From: Desulfocucumis sp964643075 | Lineage (GTDB): Bacteria; Bacillota; Desulfotomaculia; Desulfotomaculales; Desulfocucumaceae | DNA: 64,000 bases | Assembly (NCBI GenBank): GCA_964643075.1 | Contig: CAZXQO010000003.1 | Coordinates: forward strand, 62,001 to 126,000 | Reading direction: 5' to 3' | In this document: positions 54,645 through 62,911 of the stretch, piece by piece | Position numbering within the stretch: the stretch's first letter is position 1 | Layout: every line of letters starts with the position of its first letter | Position numbers and translations under genes: made by a program | Notes under the pieces: generated by a model | What the model saw: the letters and a program-made list of their open reading frames with translations, nothing else | Told to the model about the DNA's origin: nothing | Databases searched by the model: none

Positions 54645-55562
54645 TTGCTGTATGTATTGCTCCTGGTTTTCAGCGGCTCGGCACTGGGTTTTTTAGCGGT
54701 GCATAATCTGATCTCAAGGAAAAACGTGGACCTATCGAAGCGGGCCAACGCCATGCTTAGCGGCCCCGCCCCTGACATCAGGGAACGGGAATTAAGCGAA
54801 CCTTTAAGCAAGCGCATGCTAAAACCTCTGGTACGCCGGGTAGCCCTGCATACGTCACGCTGGCTGCCCTCGGAAAAAGAAGCGCTGCTGGCTAAGAAAA
54901 TAGAAATGGCCGGACGGCCCGGAGGATTTGGCCCCAGGGAATTTACGGCCCTTAAATTTATCGTAACCGTTTCTTCAATATGTATGATGCTACTGCTGGA
55001 AACTTTGTTTACCCTGCCCGGGCAGAAATGGCTGCTGCTTACCGTTCTCACCGGGGTAGCGGGCTGGTACCTGCCCGGGTTTTACCTTCGTCAAAAAATA
55101 CTGGAAAGGAAATCCGAAGTCGAAAAAACACTGCCCGATATTCTCGACCTGCTCACTGTCAGCGTAGAAGCAGGCATGGGTTTCGATGGAGCCCTGCTGA
55201 AAGTGGTGGACAAAGGCAAGGGGATACTGGCCGGGGAATTTTTACAGGTGCTGCACCAGTGCAAGATGGGTAAACCCCGCCGGGAAGCACTGCGGGACAT
55301 GGCAGAGAGAATGGGTGTGGACGACCTCAGCACCTTTACCGGATCAGTGATCCAGGCCGAGCAGCTGGGGCTGGGGCTGGGCAACGTGCTGCGCCTGCAG
55401 TCGGAGCAAATGAGGCAAAAAAGACGTCAGAGGGCTGAAGAAAGCGCTATGAAAGCACCGGTGAAAATGATGATCCCCATGGTGCTGTTTATATTCCCCA
55501 CCATTTTCGTAGTGCTGCTGGGGCCGGCGGTAATCAACATACTCAATGCCTTCGCAAAGTGA
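54645..55562 (+). CDS. TadC-type inner-membrane pilus protein
   Basis: A 305-residue T2SF-domain protein: N-terminal helix, two central helices, then DLLTVSVEAGMGFDGALLKV and a C-terminal helix pair. TTG 54645 has AGGAGG eight bases upstream, an unambiguous start. Partner of TadB. Confidence 0.9.
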   Translation: MLYVLLLVFSGSALGFLAVHNLISRKNVDLSKRANAMLSGPAPDIRERELSEPLSKRMLKPLVRRVALHTSRWLPSEKEALLAKKIEMAGRPGGFGPREFTALKFIVTVSSICMMLLLETLFTLPGQKWLLLTVLTGVAGWYLPGFYLRQKILERKSEVEKTLPDILDLLTVSVEAGMGFDGALLKVVDKGKGILAGEFLQVLHQCKMGKPRREALRDMAERMGVDDLSTFTGSVIQAEQLGLGLGNVLRLQSEQMRQKRRQRAEESAMKAPVKMMIPMVLFIFPTIFVVLLGPAVINILNAFAK

Positions 55563-55572
55563 GGGATTGACT

Positions 55573-55944
55573 TTGATAGCTGTAAACTCCACCCGCGACA
55601 CCATACTGGCTGAAAGCGTGGAAAGGGCGAGCAGCTTTCTGGCACGGCTGCGAGGGCTGATAGGCAGGGCAGAACTACCCCCGGGCCGGGGACTGCTGCT
55701 GGAACCCTGCCGGTCGGTGCACACCTGTTTCATGCGTTTCCCCATTGATGTTATTTTTTTAAACAAGGAGGGGAAAATGGTTTATCTTGCCGTTGGAATG
55801 AGACCTTATAATGCTACTCCCTATATCAAAAGAGCGCACCGGGTTCTGGAACTGCCTGCGGGAACCCTGTCCCGCTCCGGCTCGGTGCTGGGAGACACTG
55901 TGAAATTTTTTACGGGGGGATATCCGGATGAAAAAGAAAAATAG
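55573..55944 (+). CDS. DUF192 family protein
   Basis: A 123-residue single DUF192 domain: ARLRGLIGRAELPPGRGLLLEPCRSVHTCFMRFPIDV...LELPAGT. The domain often follows TadBC genes; its function is unknown, perhaps a small secreted or cytosolic carbohydrate-binding fold. No clear signal peptide here. TTG 55573 sits after TGAGGGA overlapping the tadC stop; the frame extends to 55546. Confidence 0.88.
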   Translation: MIAVNSTRDTILAESVERASSFLARLRGLIGRAELPPGRGLLLEPCRSVHTCFMRFPIDVIFLNKEGKMVYLAVGMRPYNATPYIKRAHRVLELPAGTLSRSGSVLGDTVKFFTGGYPDEKEK

Positions 55945-56902
55945 CATAGCAAAGCAAAAAAATTCTTCCCTAACGTTCAAAGTTGGGCTCGCCATTTCCC
56001 TGCTCATAATTTTCCTCATGTCGGCAGTGGGCGCCGCCAATTATTACCGGACCAGAACGACCCTGGAAAACCAGGTGCTGGACAAAGGCTGGAGCATAGT
56101 AAGCACCGGCGCCGCCTTCGCTAAAGAATACTTACGGTCCGGCAGCCCGGCCCTGCCGGCGGAATTCCTGGCCAATATTAAAGCAGTGCCCAACGTCAAT
56201 TATATAATGGTCATGGACAAGGGCGGACGGGTAATAAACCATACCGACCCCTTTTATAACGGACGCAATTCCGGCATTAGCCTGCCGGAGAAGCCTATGG
56301 CCCGGAAACACACCGATAAAACGGGTGCGCCGGGAATAGATTTTGTTGCTCCGGTTGTAACCGCAGACGGACAGACAATCGGATATTTTTCTCTGGGCCT
56401 TAATACCACCGGCGATGAGGCCATGTTAAAAAATCTTCTCTACAATATGATTTCCATAACTTCAGCGGCGGTTATCGCCGGATTGTTCCTGGCCATGGCG
56501 CTTACCAGAAGAATATTAAGAAAACCCATCCAGGATTTGATGAATGCCACGGAACACATTGCCGCCGGGGATTTCGCCCATCAGGTCAAAGTGCATAACT
56601 TCGATGAATTAGGCAGGCTGGCCACAGCCTTTAATACCATGACCGGTCATCTGGGCAATCTTTTCCGTTCCGTTCAGGCCAGTGCAGCGGAAATTACCAA
56701 ATCCAGCCAGATTATCATCAGCCGGGCTGAGAATTTCAAGCAAACCATAGAGGGTGAAACATTGCTGTCCGGCAGCCAGAGCGGTATTGAAGGGGGTAAT
56801 TCCAGTCAGGTAGAAAATCTTCAGGAAATAACATCCACAGCCCGCAGGATGGCCCGCCTGGTAGACAGGCTCAACAGCCTTTCCCTGCAGTTCAAAGTTT
56901 AG
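55928..56902 (+). CDS. HAMP-domain membrane sensor protein without output domain
   Basis: A 324-residue protein: helix (~residues 17-37), a small extracytoplasmic sensor domain of ~120 residues (single-Cache-like: NYIMVMDKGGRVINHTDP), a second helix (~170-195), then a HAMP domain (RRILRKPIQDLMNATEHIAAGDF) and ~90 residues of predicted coiled coil. It lacks a kinase or methyl-accepting hairpin signature. It may act as a receptor for a soluble kinase such as one of the flanking DegS-like proteins; inferred from location only. It overlaps DUF192 by 17 nt. Confidence 0.75.
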   Translation: MKKKNSIAKQKNSSLTFKVGLAISLLIIFLMSAVGAANYYRTRTTLENQVLDKGWSIVSTGAAFAKEYLRSGSPALPAEFLANIKAVPNVNYIMVMDKGGRVINHTDPFYNGRNSGISLPEKPMARKHTDKTGAPGIDFVAPVVTADGQTIGYFSLGLNTTGDEAMLKNLLYNMISITSAAVIAGLFLAMALTRRILRKPIQDLMNATEHIAAGDFAHQVKVHNFDELGRLATAFNTMTGHLGNLFRSVQASAAEITKSSQIIISRAENFKQTIEGETLLSGSQSGIEGGNSSQVENLQEITSTARRMARLVDRLNSLSLQFKV

Positions 56903-56910
56903 TGAAGCCA

Positions 56911-57098
56911 CCCGCTACGCCACGGGGAAGGTTCCATCGTCTTTCCGATTAAGGTATGGGGACACACCTCCATTTGGAGCTTGGCTTTGGAGTCGGAGGA
57001 ATGTCCCCGATTCTATCGCTGCGCTTCGGGGACATACGTTGGGGACATTCCTCTGAAAGAGGTGTGTCCCCGTACCTTATAACCGTCCCCATGGCTCC
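56911..57098. repeat. Composite of GGGGAC-type repeats, copy 6
   Basis: A mosaic: 56911-56943 matches the inverse of 53584-53613; 56958-57008 is a hairpin GGGGACACACCTCC...GGAGGAATGTCCCC; 57041-57098 is the inverse of 51904-51960. It fills the gap between the HAMP gene and the second DegS-like gene. Confidence 0.75.
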
Positions 57099-57160
57099 GC
57101 TAAGGGATTTTATTTTTTTAACCTGATTCGTTCAGCCGGAAATGAACAGGTTTTAAGCTA

Positions 57161-57190
57161 ACGCAGGATATGGGTGCTTCTTTGTAGAAT
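57161..57190 (+). promoter_or_regulatory. Shared promoter motif of the second DegS-like gene
   Basis: ACGCAGGA (57161-57168), 16 nt, TAGAAT (57185-57190); same words and spacing as 45462-45491, with TTTGTAGAAT versus TCATGTAGAAT at the 3' part. The start codon is ~42 nt further on. Confidence 0.55.
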
Positions 57191-57231
57191 AATATTGCAA
57201 TGCAAGTAAAATTATCATATTGAGGTGGCCT

Positions 57232-58386
57232 ATGTCATCCGAAGTTGAAATGCTGGATAAGGTTCTCAAGGATACCATTGCCGCCATAGACAACGGGAAA
57301 AGACAAATATTCGATATAGCCGAGCATTCCAGGACGGAATACAACCGCCTGGAAGAAGAGCTAATAGAAGTAAAAACAGCCGTTGCTGAACTGATCGACG
57401 CAGTGGACATACTGCTGAAAGAGGATAAAAAAGCCCGCCGGCGACTGGCTGAAGTCAGTAAAAATTTTAAGGTATTTAAAGAGGTGGACATAAGAAAGGC
57501 CTACGAAGAGGCACAAAATAAAAAGCTTGAGCTGGCCGGTTTGAAAAGCAAGGAAAATCTGCTCAGAACCAAAAGAGATTACCTGGAAGCCAGCCTCCGC
57601 AAAATGAAAAACTTGCTAAACAAGGCGGAAAATCTTGCCTCCCATCTTACAGCGGTAACCAACTATCTAAGCAACGCCCTGACCGATGTCAACTCCAGAT
57701 TTATGGAACTGGAGCAGATTCAAAAGCTGGGAGTAAACATTATCAGGGCACAGGAAGAAGAAAGACGCAAAGTAGCCCGGGACATACATGACGGCCCCGC
57801 CCAGCTCTTGGCAAATATCATTATGAGAACGGAATACTGCCTGAAACTAATAGACATAGATCAAACCGGTGTGCGGGAAGAACTGGTGGCACTCCAGAAA
57901 ATGGTTCGGCAAAGCCTGCAGGATGTACGCAAAATAATATTCGACCTGCGCCCCATGGTTCTTGACGACCTGGGGCTTATACCGGCTATCAACCAGTACC
58001 TGGATGAATTTCAAATACAATACGGTCTAATGGTGGAAGCCGTAATCATCGGCGAATCCAAGCGGTTTAACATGCCCGTGGAAGTGGCTCTTTTCAGGAT
58101 AGTTCAGGAGACTCTCAGCAACATAAAAAAACATGCCGGGGCCAAACGAGTTATGGTAAAAATTGAACTTCTTCCACAGAAAATTCTCCTGATTATAAGA
58201 GATGACGGAAGAGGATTCAACCTGCAGGAAGTTTTAGCCGATAAGAAAAGAGAAGGTTACGGGTTAATCGGCATAAGGGAAAGAATCCAGCTACTAAACG
58301 GTAAACTGGTGATCAACACCGCCCCCGGCCAGGGCACCGTAATAAATATATCCATGCCGCTGGAAGAGGAGAATGCGGAGAGGTGA
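57232..58386 (+). CDS. degS: DegS-like sensor histidine kinase, copy 2
   Basis: A 384-residue soluble kinase with the same layout as copy 1: coiled-coil N-terminal half, RKVARDIHDGPAQLLANI with His186, and HATPase boxes (RDDGRGFN, GYGLIGIRERI). The phosphorylation region is nearly identical between the copies while the sensor half differs more. GAGGTGG precedes ATG 57232. Overlapping signals are therefore likely to be read by the two kinases, with possible cross-talk between pairs. Confidence 0.9.
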   Translation: MSSEVEMLDKVLKDTIAAIDNGKRQIFDIAEHSRTEYNRLEEELIEVKTAVAELIDAVDILLKEDKKARRRLAEVSKNFKVFKEVDIRKAYEEAQNKKLELAGLKSKENLLRTKRDYLEASLRKMKNLLNKAENLASHLTAVTNYLSNALTDVNSRFMELEQIQKLGVNIIRAQEEERRKVARDIHDGPAQLLANIIMRTEYCLKLIDIDQTGVREELVALQKMVRQSLQDVRKIIFDLRPMVLDDLGLIPAINQYLDEFQIQYGLMVEAVIIGESKRFNMPVEVALFRIVQETLSNIKKHAGAKRVMVKIELLPQKILLIIRDDGRGFNLQEVLADKKREGYGLIGIRERIQLLNGKLVINTAPGQGTVINISMPLEEENAER

Positions 58387-58390
58387 GAGG

Positions 58391-59053
58391 ATGGCTTTAA
58401 TTAAGGTTATTATTGTTGACGACCACGCCCTGATCAGAGAAGGCATTACCAAAATACTGTCACTGGAAAAAGACATTGAAGTGGCCGGCGAAGCCGGCAG
58501 CGGGGCCGAGGCCGTAGAATTGGCCCATAAGATTAATGCTGACATCATTCTTATGGATATCAACATGCCCGGCATGAGCGGTGTGGAGGCCTGTAAAATA
58601 ATCAAAAGGGGAAAACCGGACTTGGGAGTAATCGCCCTCACCATACACGACCAGGAGGAATATTTATTTGAATTTATCCGGTCCGGGGCGTCAGCCTACC
58701 TTTTAAAAGATGTAAGCCCGGACCAGTTGGTAGATACCATAAGGGGTGTAGCCAACGGCGAATCTTTCATACCTCCGAAGTTAATGAGCAGGGTGTTTCA
58801 TGAAATTAACAGGCTTTCCGAACCCCCCCAAAGCTATAGCCGGGATGATAATGACGATCTGCTGACACCCAGGGAAATAGAGGTTTTAAGATTGGTGGCC
58901 CATGGAGAATCAAACAGATCCATAGCCAAAAACCTGTATATAAGCGAAAAAACGGTAAAGAACCATCTTTACCGTATTTTCCAGAAGCTTGAGGTAGATG
59001 ACCGCACCCAGGCGGCCCTCTATGCAGTTAAATCCAAATTAGTTAGTCTTTAA
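58391..59053 (+). CDS. degU: DegU/NarL-family response regulator, copy 2
   Basis: A 220-residue regulator, receiver Asp56 in IILMDINMPG and LLKDVSPDQL, LuxR-type helix-turn-helix LTPREIEVLRLVAHGESN...ISEKTVKNHLYRIFQKL. Closely similar to the regulator at 46690-47349, so both may bind similar sites. AGAGGTGA precedes ATG 58391; the gene begins four bases after the kinase stop. Confidence 0.92.
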   Translation: MALIKVIIVDDHALIREGITKILSLEKDIEVAGEAGSGAEAVELAHKINADIILMDINMPGMSGVEACKIIKRGKPDLGVIALTIHDQEEYLFEFIRSGASAYLLKDVSPDQLVDTIRGVANGESFIPPKLMSRVFHEINRLSEPPQSYSRDDNDDLLTPREIEVLRLVAHGESNRSIAKNLYISEKTVKNHLYRIFQKLEVDDRTQAALYAVKSKLVSL

Positions 59054-59068
59054 CGTATCAAGGCAATA

Positions 59069-60160
59069 TTATACATTGAACCTGAAGTTGATAATATCCC
59101 CGTCCAGTACAACATAATCCTTGCCTTCTAGCCGGGCTAGACCCTTCTCCTTTACTCCGGCCATGGAACCGGCTTCAACCAAATCGTCATATTTGACGAC
59201 TTCCGCCCGGATAAAGCCCCTTTCTATATCTGAGTGAATTTTACCGGCGGCTTTTTTGGCCTCCGTGCCCCGGTGGATAGTCCAGGCCTTGACCTCATCC
59301 TCACCAACGGTGAAAAATGACATCAGCCCCAGGATGTCGTAGGCTGCCAGTGCCAGCCTTTCCACGCCCAGTTCCGTAAGACCCAGGTCGGTCATGAACA
59401 TTTCCCTGTCCTCCGGCGGGAGCTCGCTGATTTCGGCTTCCATCAGACCGCAAACCTCAATAGATTTTATCCCCCTGGCAGCAGCAAGCTCCTCTATACC
59501 CTTCTTACCGGGATAATTCCCGGATTTGAACTGCTCTTCATCGGTGTTAATGACAAGAATAACCTTTTTTTCAGTAAGGAAATTATAGTTGACCAGTAAT
59601 TCCTTCTCTTCGTTGCTCAATTCCAGCCTATGCAAGGGAATCTCATTTTCCAGGGAGGCGAAGCATTTTTTCAGCACCTGCAGTTCCGCTGCATTTTCCT
59701 TGGTAATCTTTTTGCCGCCCTCTATGCGGAGAATCCTTTTTTCAATGAGTTCCATGTCGGCAAAAAGCAGTTCCATGTCTATGGTTTCAATATCCTTTAA
59801 AGGATCGATTTCCCCGTCCACATGCAGCACGTCGTTGTTTTGAAAAGCCCTCACCACGTGAATCAGCAAGTCGGCATTCCTGATGCCGTCCAGAAACTGG
59901 TTGCCCACTCCCTTGCCCTGACTGGAGCCACGCACCAGGCCGGGCACATCACTAAACTGAACCTGCGCGTATAAGGTACGCCTTGGTTTGAACAGGCCGG
60001 TGAGAAAATCTACCCGGCGGTCAGGAACCCGGGCCATGCTCACGTTGGTTTCGGTCTTGCCGGACAGAAAATTGGAGGTCTCCGCCCCGGCATTGGTAAT
60101 CAGGTTAAATACCGTGGTTTTGCCCACCATTGGAAGGCCGATAATCCCTGCTGTTAACAT
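59069..60160 (-). CDS. ychF: Redox-regulated ribosome-binding GTPase-like ATPase YchF
   Basis: A 363-residue OLA1/YchF protein: P-loop GLPMVGKTTVF (the usual Asn of GLPNVGKS is Met), switch II FSDVPGLVRGSSQGKGVGNQF, the family's variant NTDE in place of NKxD giving ATP preference, a coiled-coil middle, and a C-terminal TGS domain ending ...DGDIINFRFNV. Normal length. ATG 60160 is used; GTG 60172 is an alternative. It converges with degU copy 2. Confidence 0.92.
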   Translation of the reverse strand: MLTAGIIGLPMVGKTTVFNLITNAGAETSNFLSGKTETNVSMARVPDRRVDFLTGLFKPRRTLYAQVQFSDVPGLVRGSSQGKGVGNQFLDGIRNADLLIHVVRAFQNNDVLHVDGEIDPLKDIETIDMELLFADMELIEKRILRIEGGKKITKENAAELQVLKKCFASLENEIPLHRLELSNEEKELLVNYNFLTEKKVILVINTDEEQFKSGNYPGKKGIEELAAARGIKSIEVCGLMEAEISELPPEDREMFMTDLGLTELGVERLALAAYDILGLMSFFTVGEDEVKAWTIHRGTEAKKAAGKIHSDIERGFIRAEVVKYDDLVEAGSMAGVKEKGLARLEGKDYVVLDGDIINFRFNV

Positions 60161-60242
60161 ATATAACATCACCCGCTACATTTTAACAGAAAAAGACCGG
60201 GCAAACAATAACCCGGTATTCGACCTGCCGTTCCATATGTAA

Positions 60243-61070
60243 TTATAAACTTCTCAATTTGTACAGGTCGGTCCGGCGGTGCGCCAGCAGCGGAAGTTCA
60301 CTCCTTATCTTATCTATCATGGTAAAATCAAGAGCTGCCGTCAATACCTCTTCCCCGGAGCCTGCCCGGGCCACCAACCCGCCCCAGGGATCCACCATCA
60401 TGGAGTGTCCGTAGGCGACATATCCGGCTGAAACATCCCTGGCCGGGGAAGCTGCCACCACAAATAACTGGTTATCCACCGCCCGGGTTCGGAACACCAA
60501 ATCCCAGTGGGCGGGACCGGTGGTCATATTAAAGGCCGCCGGCACAACAATAATTTTTGCCCCTTGCAGGGCCATTAGCCTGATTAATTCCGGAAACCTT
60601 ATGTCGTAGCAGATGACTACCCCCAGTGGGCCGAATGCGGTGGGCACCACGGTAATTTTTTCTCCCGGCCCCAGGGTGCTTGATTCTTTAACCCGAATTC
60701 CCCCCGGCAGTTCCACGTCAAAAAGGTGAATCTTACGATGCCGGCCCAGAAGGGAGCCGTCCGGCCCGAAAATATAACTGGCATTGTATACACGCTCACC
60801 TTCCCGCTCCGGCACGGACCCACCCACCAGATAGATACCCTCTTCTTCGGCCGCGGATGACAACATGCTGAAAGTTACACCGCCGGGATAGGTTTCCGCG
60901 AACCCGGGAAAAGCTTCGGCCCGGTACGGGCAGTTGAACATCTCCGGCAGCACCACCAGTCGTGCCCCCTGTTCCGCCGCCTGACCGATCATAGCCCTGG
61001 CTTTTTTTATGTTGGCCGCCTTATCCTCACTAACATTTAGCTGGCATACGGCAACTTCTATACCGTTCAA
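60243..61070 (-). CDS. Carbon-nitrogen hydrolase (nitrilase superfamily, omega-amidase-like)
   Basis: A 275-residue hydrolase with the Glu-Lys-Cys triad: Glu in VVLPEMFNCPY, Lys in RHRKIHLFD, Cys in VVICYDIRFPEL. The length and motifs fit the Nit2/omega-amidase or deaminated-glutathione amidase group, cytosolic amide hydrolysis in metabolite repair. TTG 61070 has GGAGG nine bases upstream; it follows the hypothetical gene's stop directly. Confidence 0.88.
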   Translation of the reverse strand: MNGIEVAVCQLNVSEDKAANIKKARAMIGQAAEQGARLVVLPEMFNCPYRAEAFPGFAETYPGGVTFSMLSSAAEEEGIYLVGGSVPEREGERVYNASYIFGPDGSLLGRHRKIHLFDVELPGGIRVKESSTLGPGEKITVVPTAFGPLGVVICYDIRFPELIRLMALQGAKIIVVPAAFNMTTGPAHWDLVFRTRAVDNQLFVVAASPARDVSAGYVAYGHSMMVDPWGGLVARAGSGEEVLTAALDFTMIDKIRSELPLLAHRRTDLYKLRSL

Positions 61071-61073
61071 CCG

Positions 61074-61733
61074 TCACCGCCTCCTCCTGCCCCCACGGGG
61101 ACCCATGATCTCCGCCAGGATTATGCCCGACTGGATATTCCGTGGTGTAAGCAATCTGGCCAGGTTTTGCCGGCAATAGCCGGGCTCCTTTTGCCGCCGG
61201 ACAGGTGCTTCCGCTACCTCACTGTATCCCGTGTCTTCAGTGCAGGGCAATCCGTCACCCCCGTCAAGAGCGCAGCGTCGCCCCTCCCTGTCAACGGCCA
61301 TATACTTCTGACGCCGGCGGTGCCCGGCATCAGCACCGGCGCGGCCCTGTTCCTCCTCAATCCCACTTTCCTCTTTTTCCCGAAGTTTTTCCGGTATATT
61401 AACAGAACCATCATTTTCCCGGTAAACGGTGTCAGCTTCCCCGGCTTTACTGGCGGTTTCTGCCGGCGTATGAGATGGTTCCTCGCCCCGGGACACAGGA
61501 ACTTCACCCCAGCCTGACTCTGGAGGGGCAGGAGAAGTATCCCGGGGCCGGGACCATGGCCCGGCAATGGGTCCATCGTCGTTTTGTTCCGCCAGCACGG
61601 GGCCGCTGCTGGTTCCCTCCGGCCTGCGGTAGTTCCCGGAAATAGGCTGCGGCTCCCGGGGCAGCCTATTCCCGGCACGGCTAAGCATCCTGTAAACCAT
61701 ATAGATTACAAAAATGAGCCAGAAATATTTCAT
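61074..61733 (-). CDS. Hypothetical protein with N-terminal membrane helix
   Basis: A 219-residue protein: a short N-terminal helix (FWLIFVIYMVYRML), a long low-complexity Pro/Glu/Arg/Gly-rich middle, and a conserved-looking C-terminal ~45 residues (LARLLTPRNIQSGIILAEIMG) ending in Arg-rich GRRRR. The C-terminal segment is found behind FloA-type genes in related anaerobes by my recollection of design, not verified. It lies between floA and the nitrilase gene and could link to the FloA membrane domain. Confidence 0.6.
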   Translation of the reverse strand: MKYFWLIFVIYMVYRMLSRAGNRLPREPQPISGNYRRPEGTSSGPVLAEQNDDGPIAGPWSRPRDTSPAPPESGWGEVPVSRGEEPSHTPAETASKAGEADTVYRENDGSVNIPEKLREKEESGIEEEQGRAGADAGHRRRQKYMAVDREGRRCALDGGDGLPCTEDTGYSEVAEAPVRRQKEPGYCRQNLARLLTPRNIQSGIILAEIMGPRGGRRRR

Positions 61734-61745
61734 CTTGCCAGCTCC

Positions 61746-62750
61746 CTATTTGCCGTCCAACGGCGTTTTACCCCGTTCGGAGGTACCGCTGTCCACTTTG
61801 GATATGCTTTGCCGCATATTGGTGTCAGCCAGCAGATTCTGCATATTGTAATAATCCATTACACCCAGTTTGCCCTGGCGCAAGGCATCTGCCATAGCCC
61901 GGGGAACATCGGCCTCGGCATCCACCACCTTGGCCTTCATTTCTTCCACCGCTGCCTTCATTTCCTGCTCTTTGGCCACCGCCATGGCCCGCCTTTCCTC
62001 AGCCTTGGCCTGGGCTATACGCTTGTCGGCCTCAGCCTGGTCGGTCTGCAGTTGAGCACCGATATTTCTGCCCACATCGACATCAGCTATGTCTATAGAC
62101 AGAATCTCAAAGGCCGTTCCCGCATCAAGGCCTTTTCCCAGCACCGTGCGGGAGATGGAGTCGGGGTTTTCCAGTACATGTTTGTGCGTGTCCGAGCTGC
62201 CCACTGTAGTTACCACACCCTCGCCCACCCTGGCCAGAATGGTTTCCTCACCGGCGCCGCCCACCAGCCGATCGATATTCGCCCGCACCGTAACCCGGGC
62301 CACCACCTTTACCTCGATGCCGTTTTTGGCCACAGCGGATACCAGCGGTGTCTGAATTACCTTGGGATTAACGCTCATCTGAACGGCTTCCAGCACGTTC
62401 CTACCGGCCAGATCTATAGCCGCAGCCCGCTCAAAGCCCAGAGGGATGGCCGCCCTTTCGGCGGCAATAAGGGCGTTAATAACCCGGTCGACATTACCGC
62501 CCGCCAGATAGTGCGCCTCCAGTTGGTTTCCAGTCACATCCAGCCCTGCTTTGACAGCTTTGATCAGCGGGCCGACAATCTGAGCCGGGGGTACCCGGCG
62601 CAGCCTCATACCAACCAGAGTAAAAATCCCTATACGCACGCCGGCGGCCTGGGCCGAAATCCACAACCCCACCGGTATGAAGGAAAAGACTACAGCCACG
62701 GCTATAAGTATAAGTAAGATAAAAATAATTGAAGAGGTAAAATACCACAT
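61746..62750 (-). CDS. floA: Flotillin-like protein FloA
   Basis: A 334-residue bacterial flotillin: N-terminal hydrophobic hairpin (two helices in the first 45 residues), a PHB domain, and a coiled-coil region (DQAEADKRIAQAKAEERRAMAV) with repeated Ala-Glu. Length fits FloA (~331). It organises functional membrane microdomains. ATG 62750 is taken; TTG 62759 is closer to GGAGGTG (4 nt) and an open frame reaches 62834 through a palindrome. In Bacillus floA is under sigma-W; no good copy of that promoter is seen here. Confidence 0.92.
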   Translation of the reverse strand: MWYFTSSIIFILLILIAVAVVFSFIPVGLWISAQAAGVRIGIFTLVGMRLRRVPPAQIVGPLIKAVKAGLDVTGNQLEAHYLAGGNVDRVINALIAAERAAIPLGFERAAAIDLAGRNVLEAVQMSVNPKVIQTPLVSAVAKNGIEVKVVARVTVRANIDRLVGGAGEETILARVGEGVVTTVGSSDTHKHVLENPDSISRTVLGKGLDAGTAFEILSIDIADVDVGRNIGAQLQTDQAEADKRIAQAKAEERRAMAVAKEQEMKAAVEEMKAKVVDAEADVPRAMADALRQGKLGVMDYYNMQNLLADTNMRQSISKVDSGTSERGKTPLDGK

Positions 62751-62807
62751 ATGGATCAAAACACCTCCGAATATTAAAATAGTTCCACCTGAAAACGCCC
62801 CACCACA

Positions 62808-62828
62808 ACCCTGAAACGGTTTCAGGGT
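62808..62828. promoter_or_regulatory. Perfect 21-bp palindrome upstream of floA
   Basis: ACCCTGAAAC-G-GTTTCAGGGT, two 10-bp arms around one base, 58 nt before floA. The shape suits an operator for a dimeric regulator. Confidence 0.5.
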
Positions 62829-62848
62829 GAACACACTAACTTAAGTTT

Positions 62849-62882
62849 ATAGTAAAATGGCTTATTTGTCCAATTTTACTAT
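62849..62882. promoter_or_regulatory. Inverted repeat in the floA/hairpin-array gap
   Basis: Perfect arms ATAGTAAAAT (62849-62858) / ATTTTACTAT (62873-62882) with a 14-nt centre. It lies where promoters for both divergent units are expected; an operator or hairpin. Confidence 0.45.
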
Positions 62883-62911
62883 CCATAAATTACCAGTATA
62901 TAAGACTCAGA

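Noticed and set aside
61584..62717. Long plus-strand frame opposite floA and its neighbour
   Set aside because: His/Pro/Gln-rich translation with no motif, exactly antisense to well-recognised FloA; an antisense artefact of GC-rich codons.
62750..62834. Sigma-W promoter (TGAAAC -35) for floA
   Set aside because: TGAAAC is present in the palindrome but the CGT-type -10 is ~21 nt away rather than 16-17; the match is explained by the palindrome.
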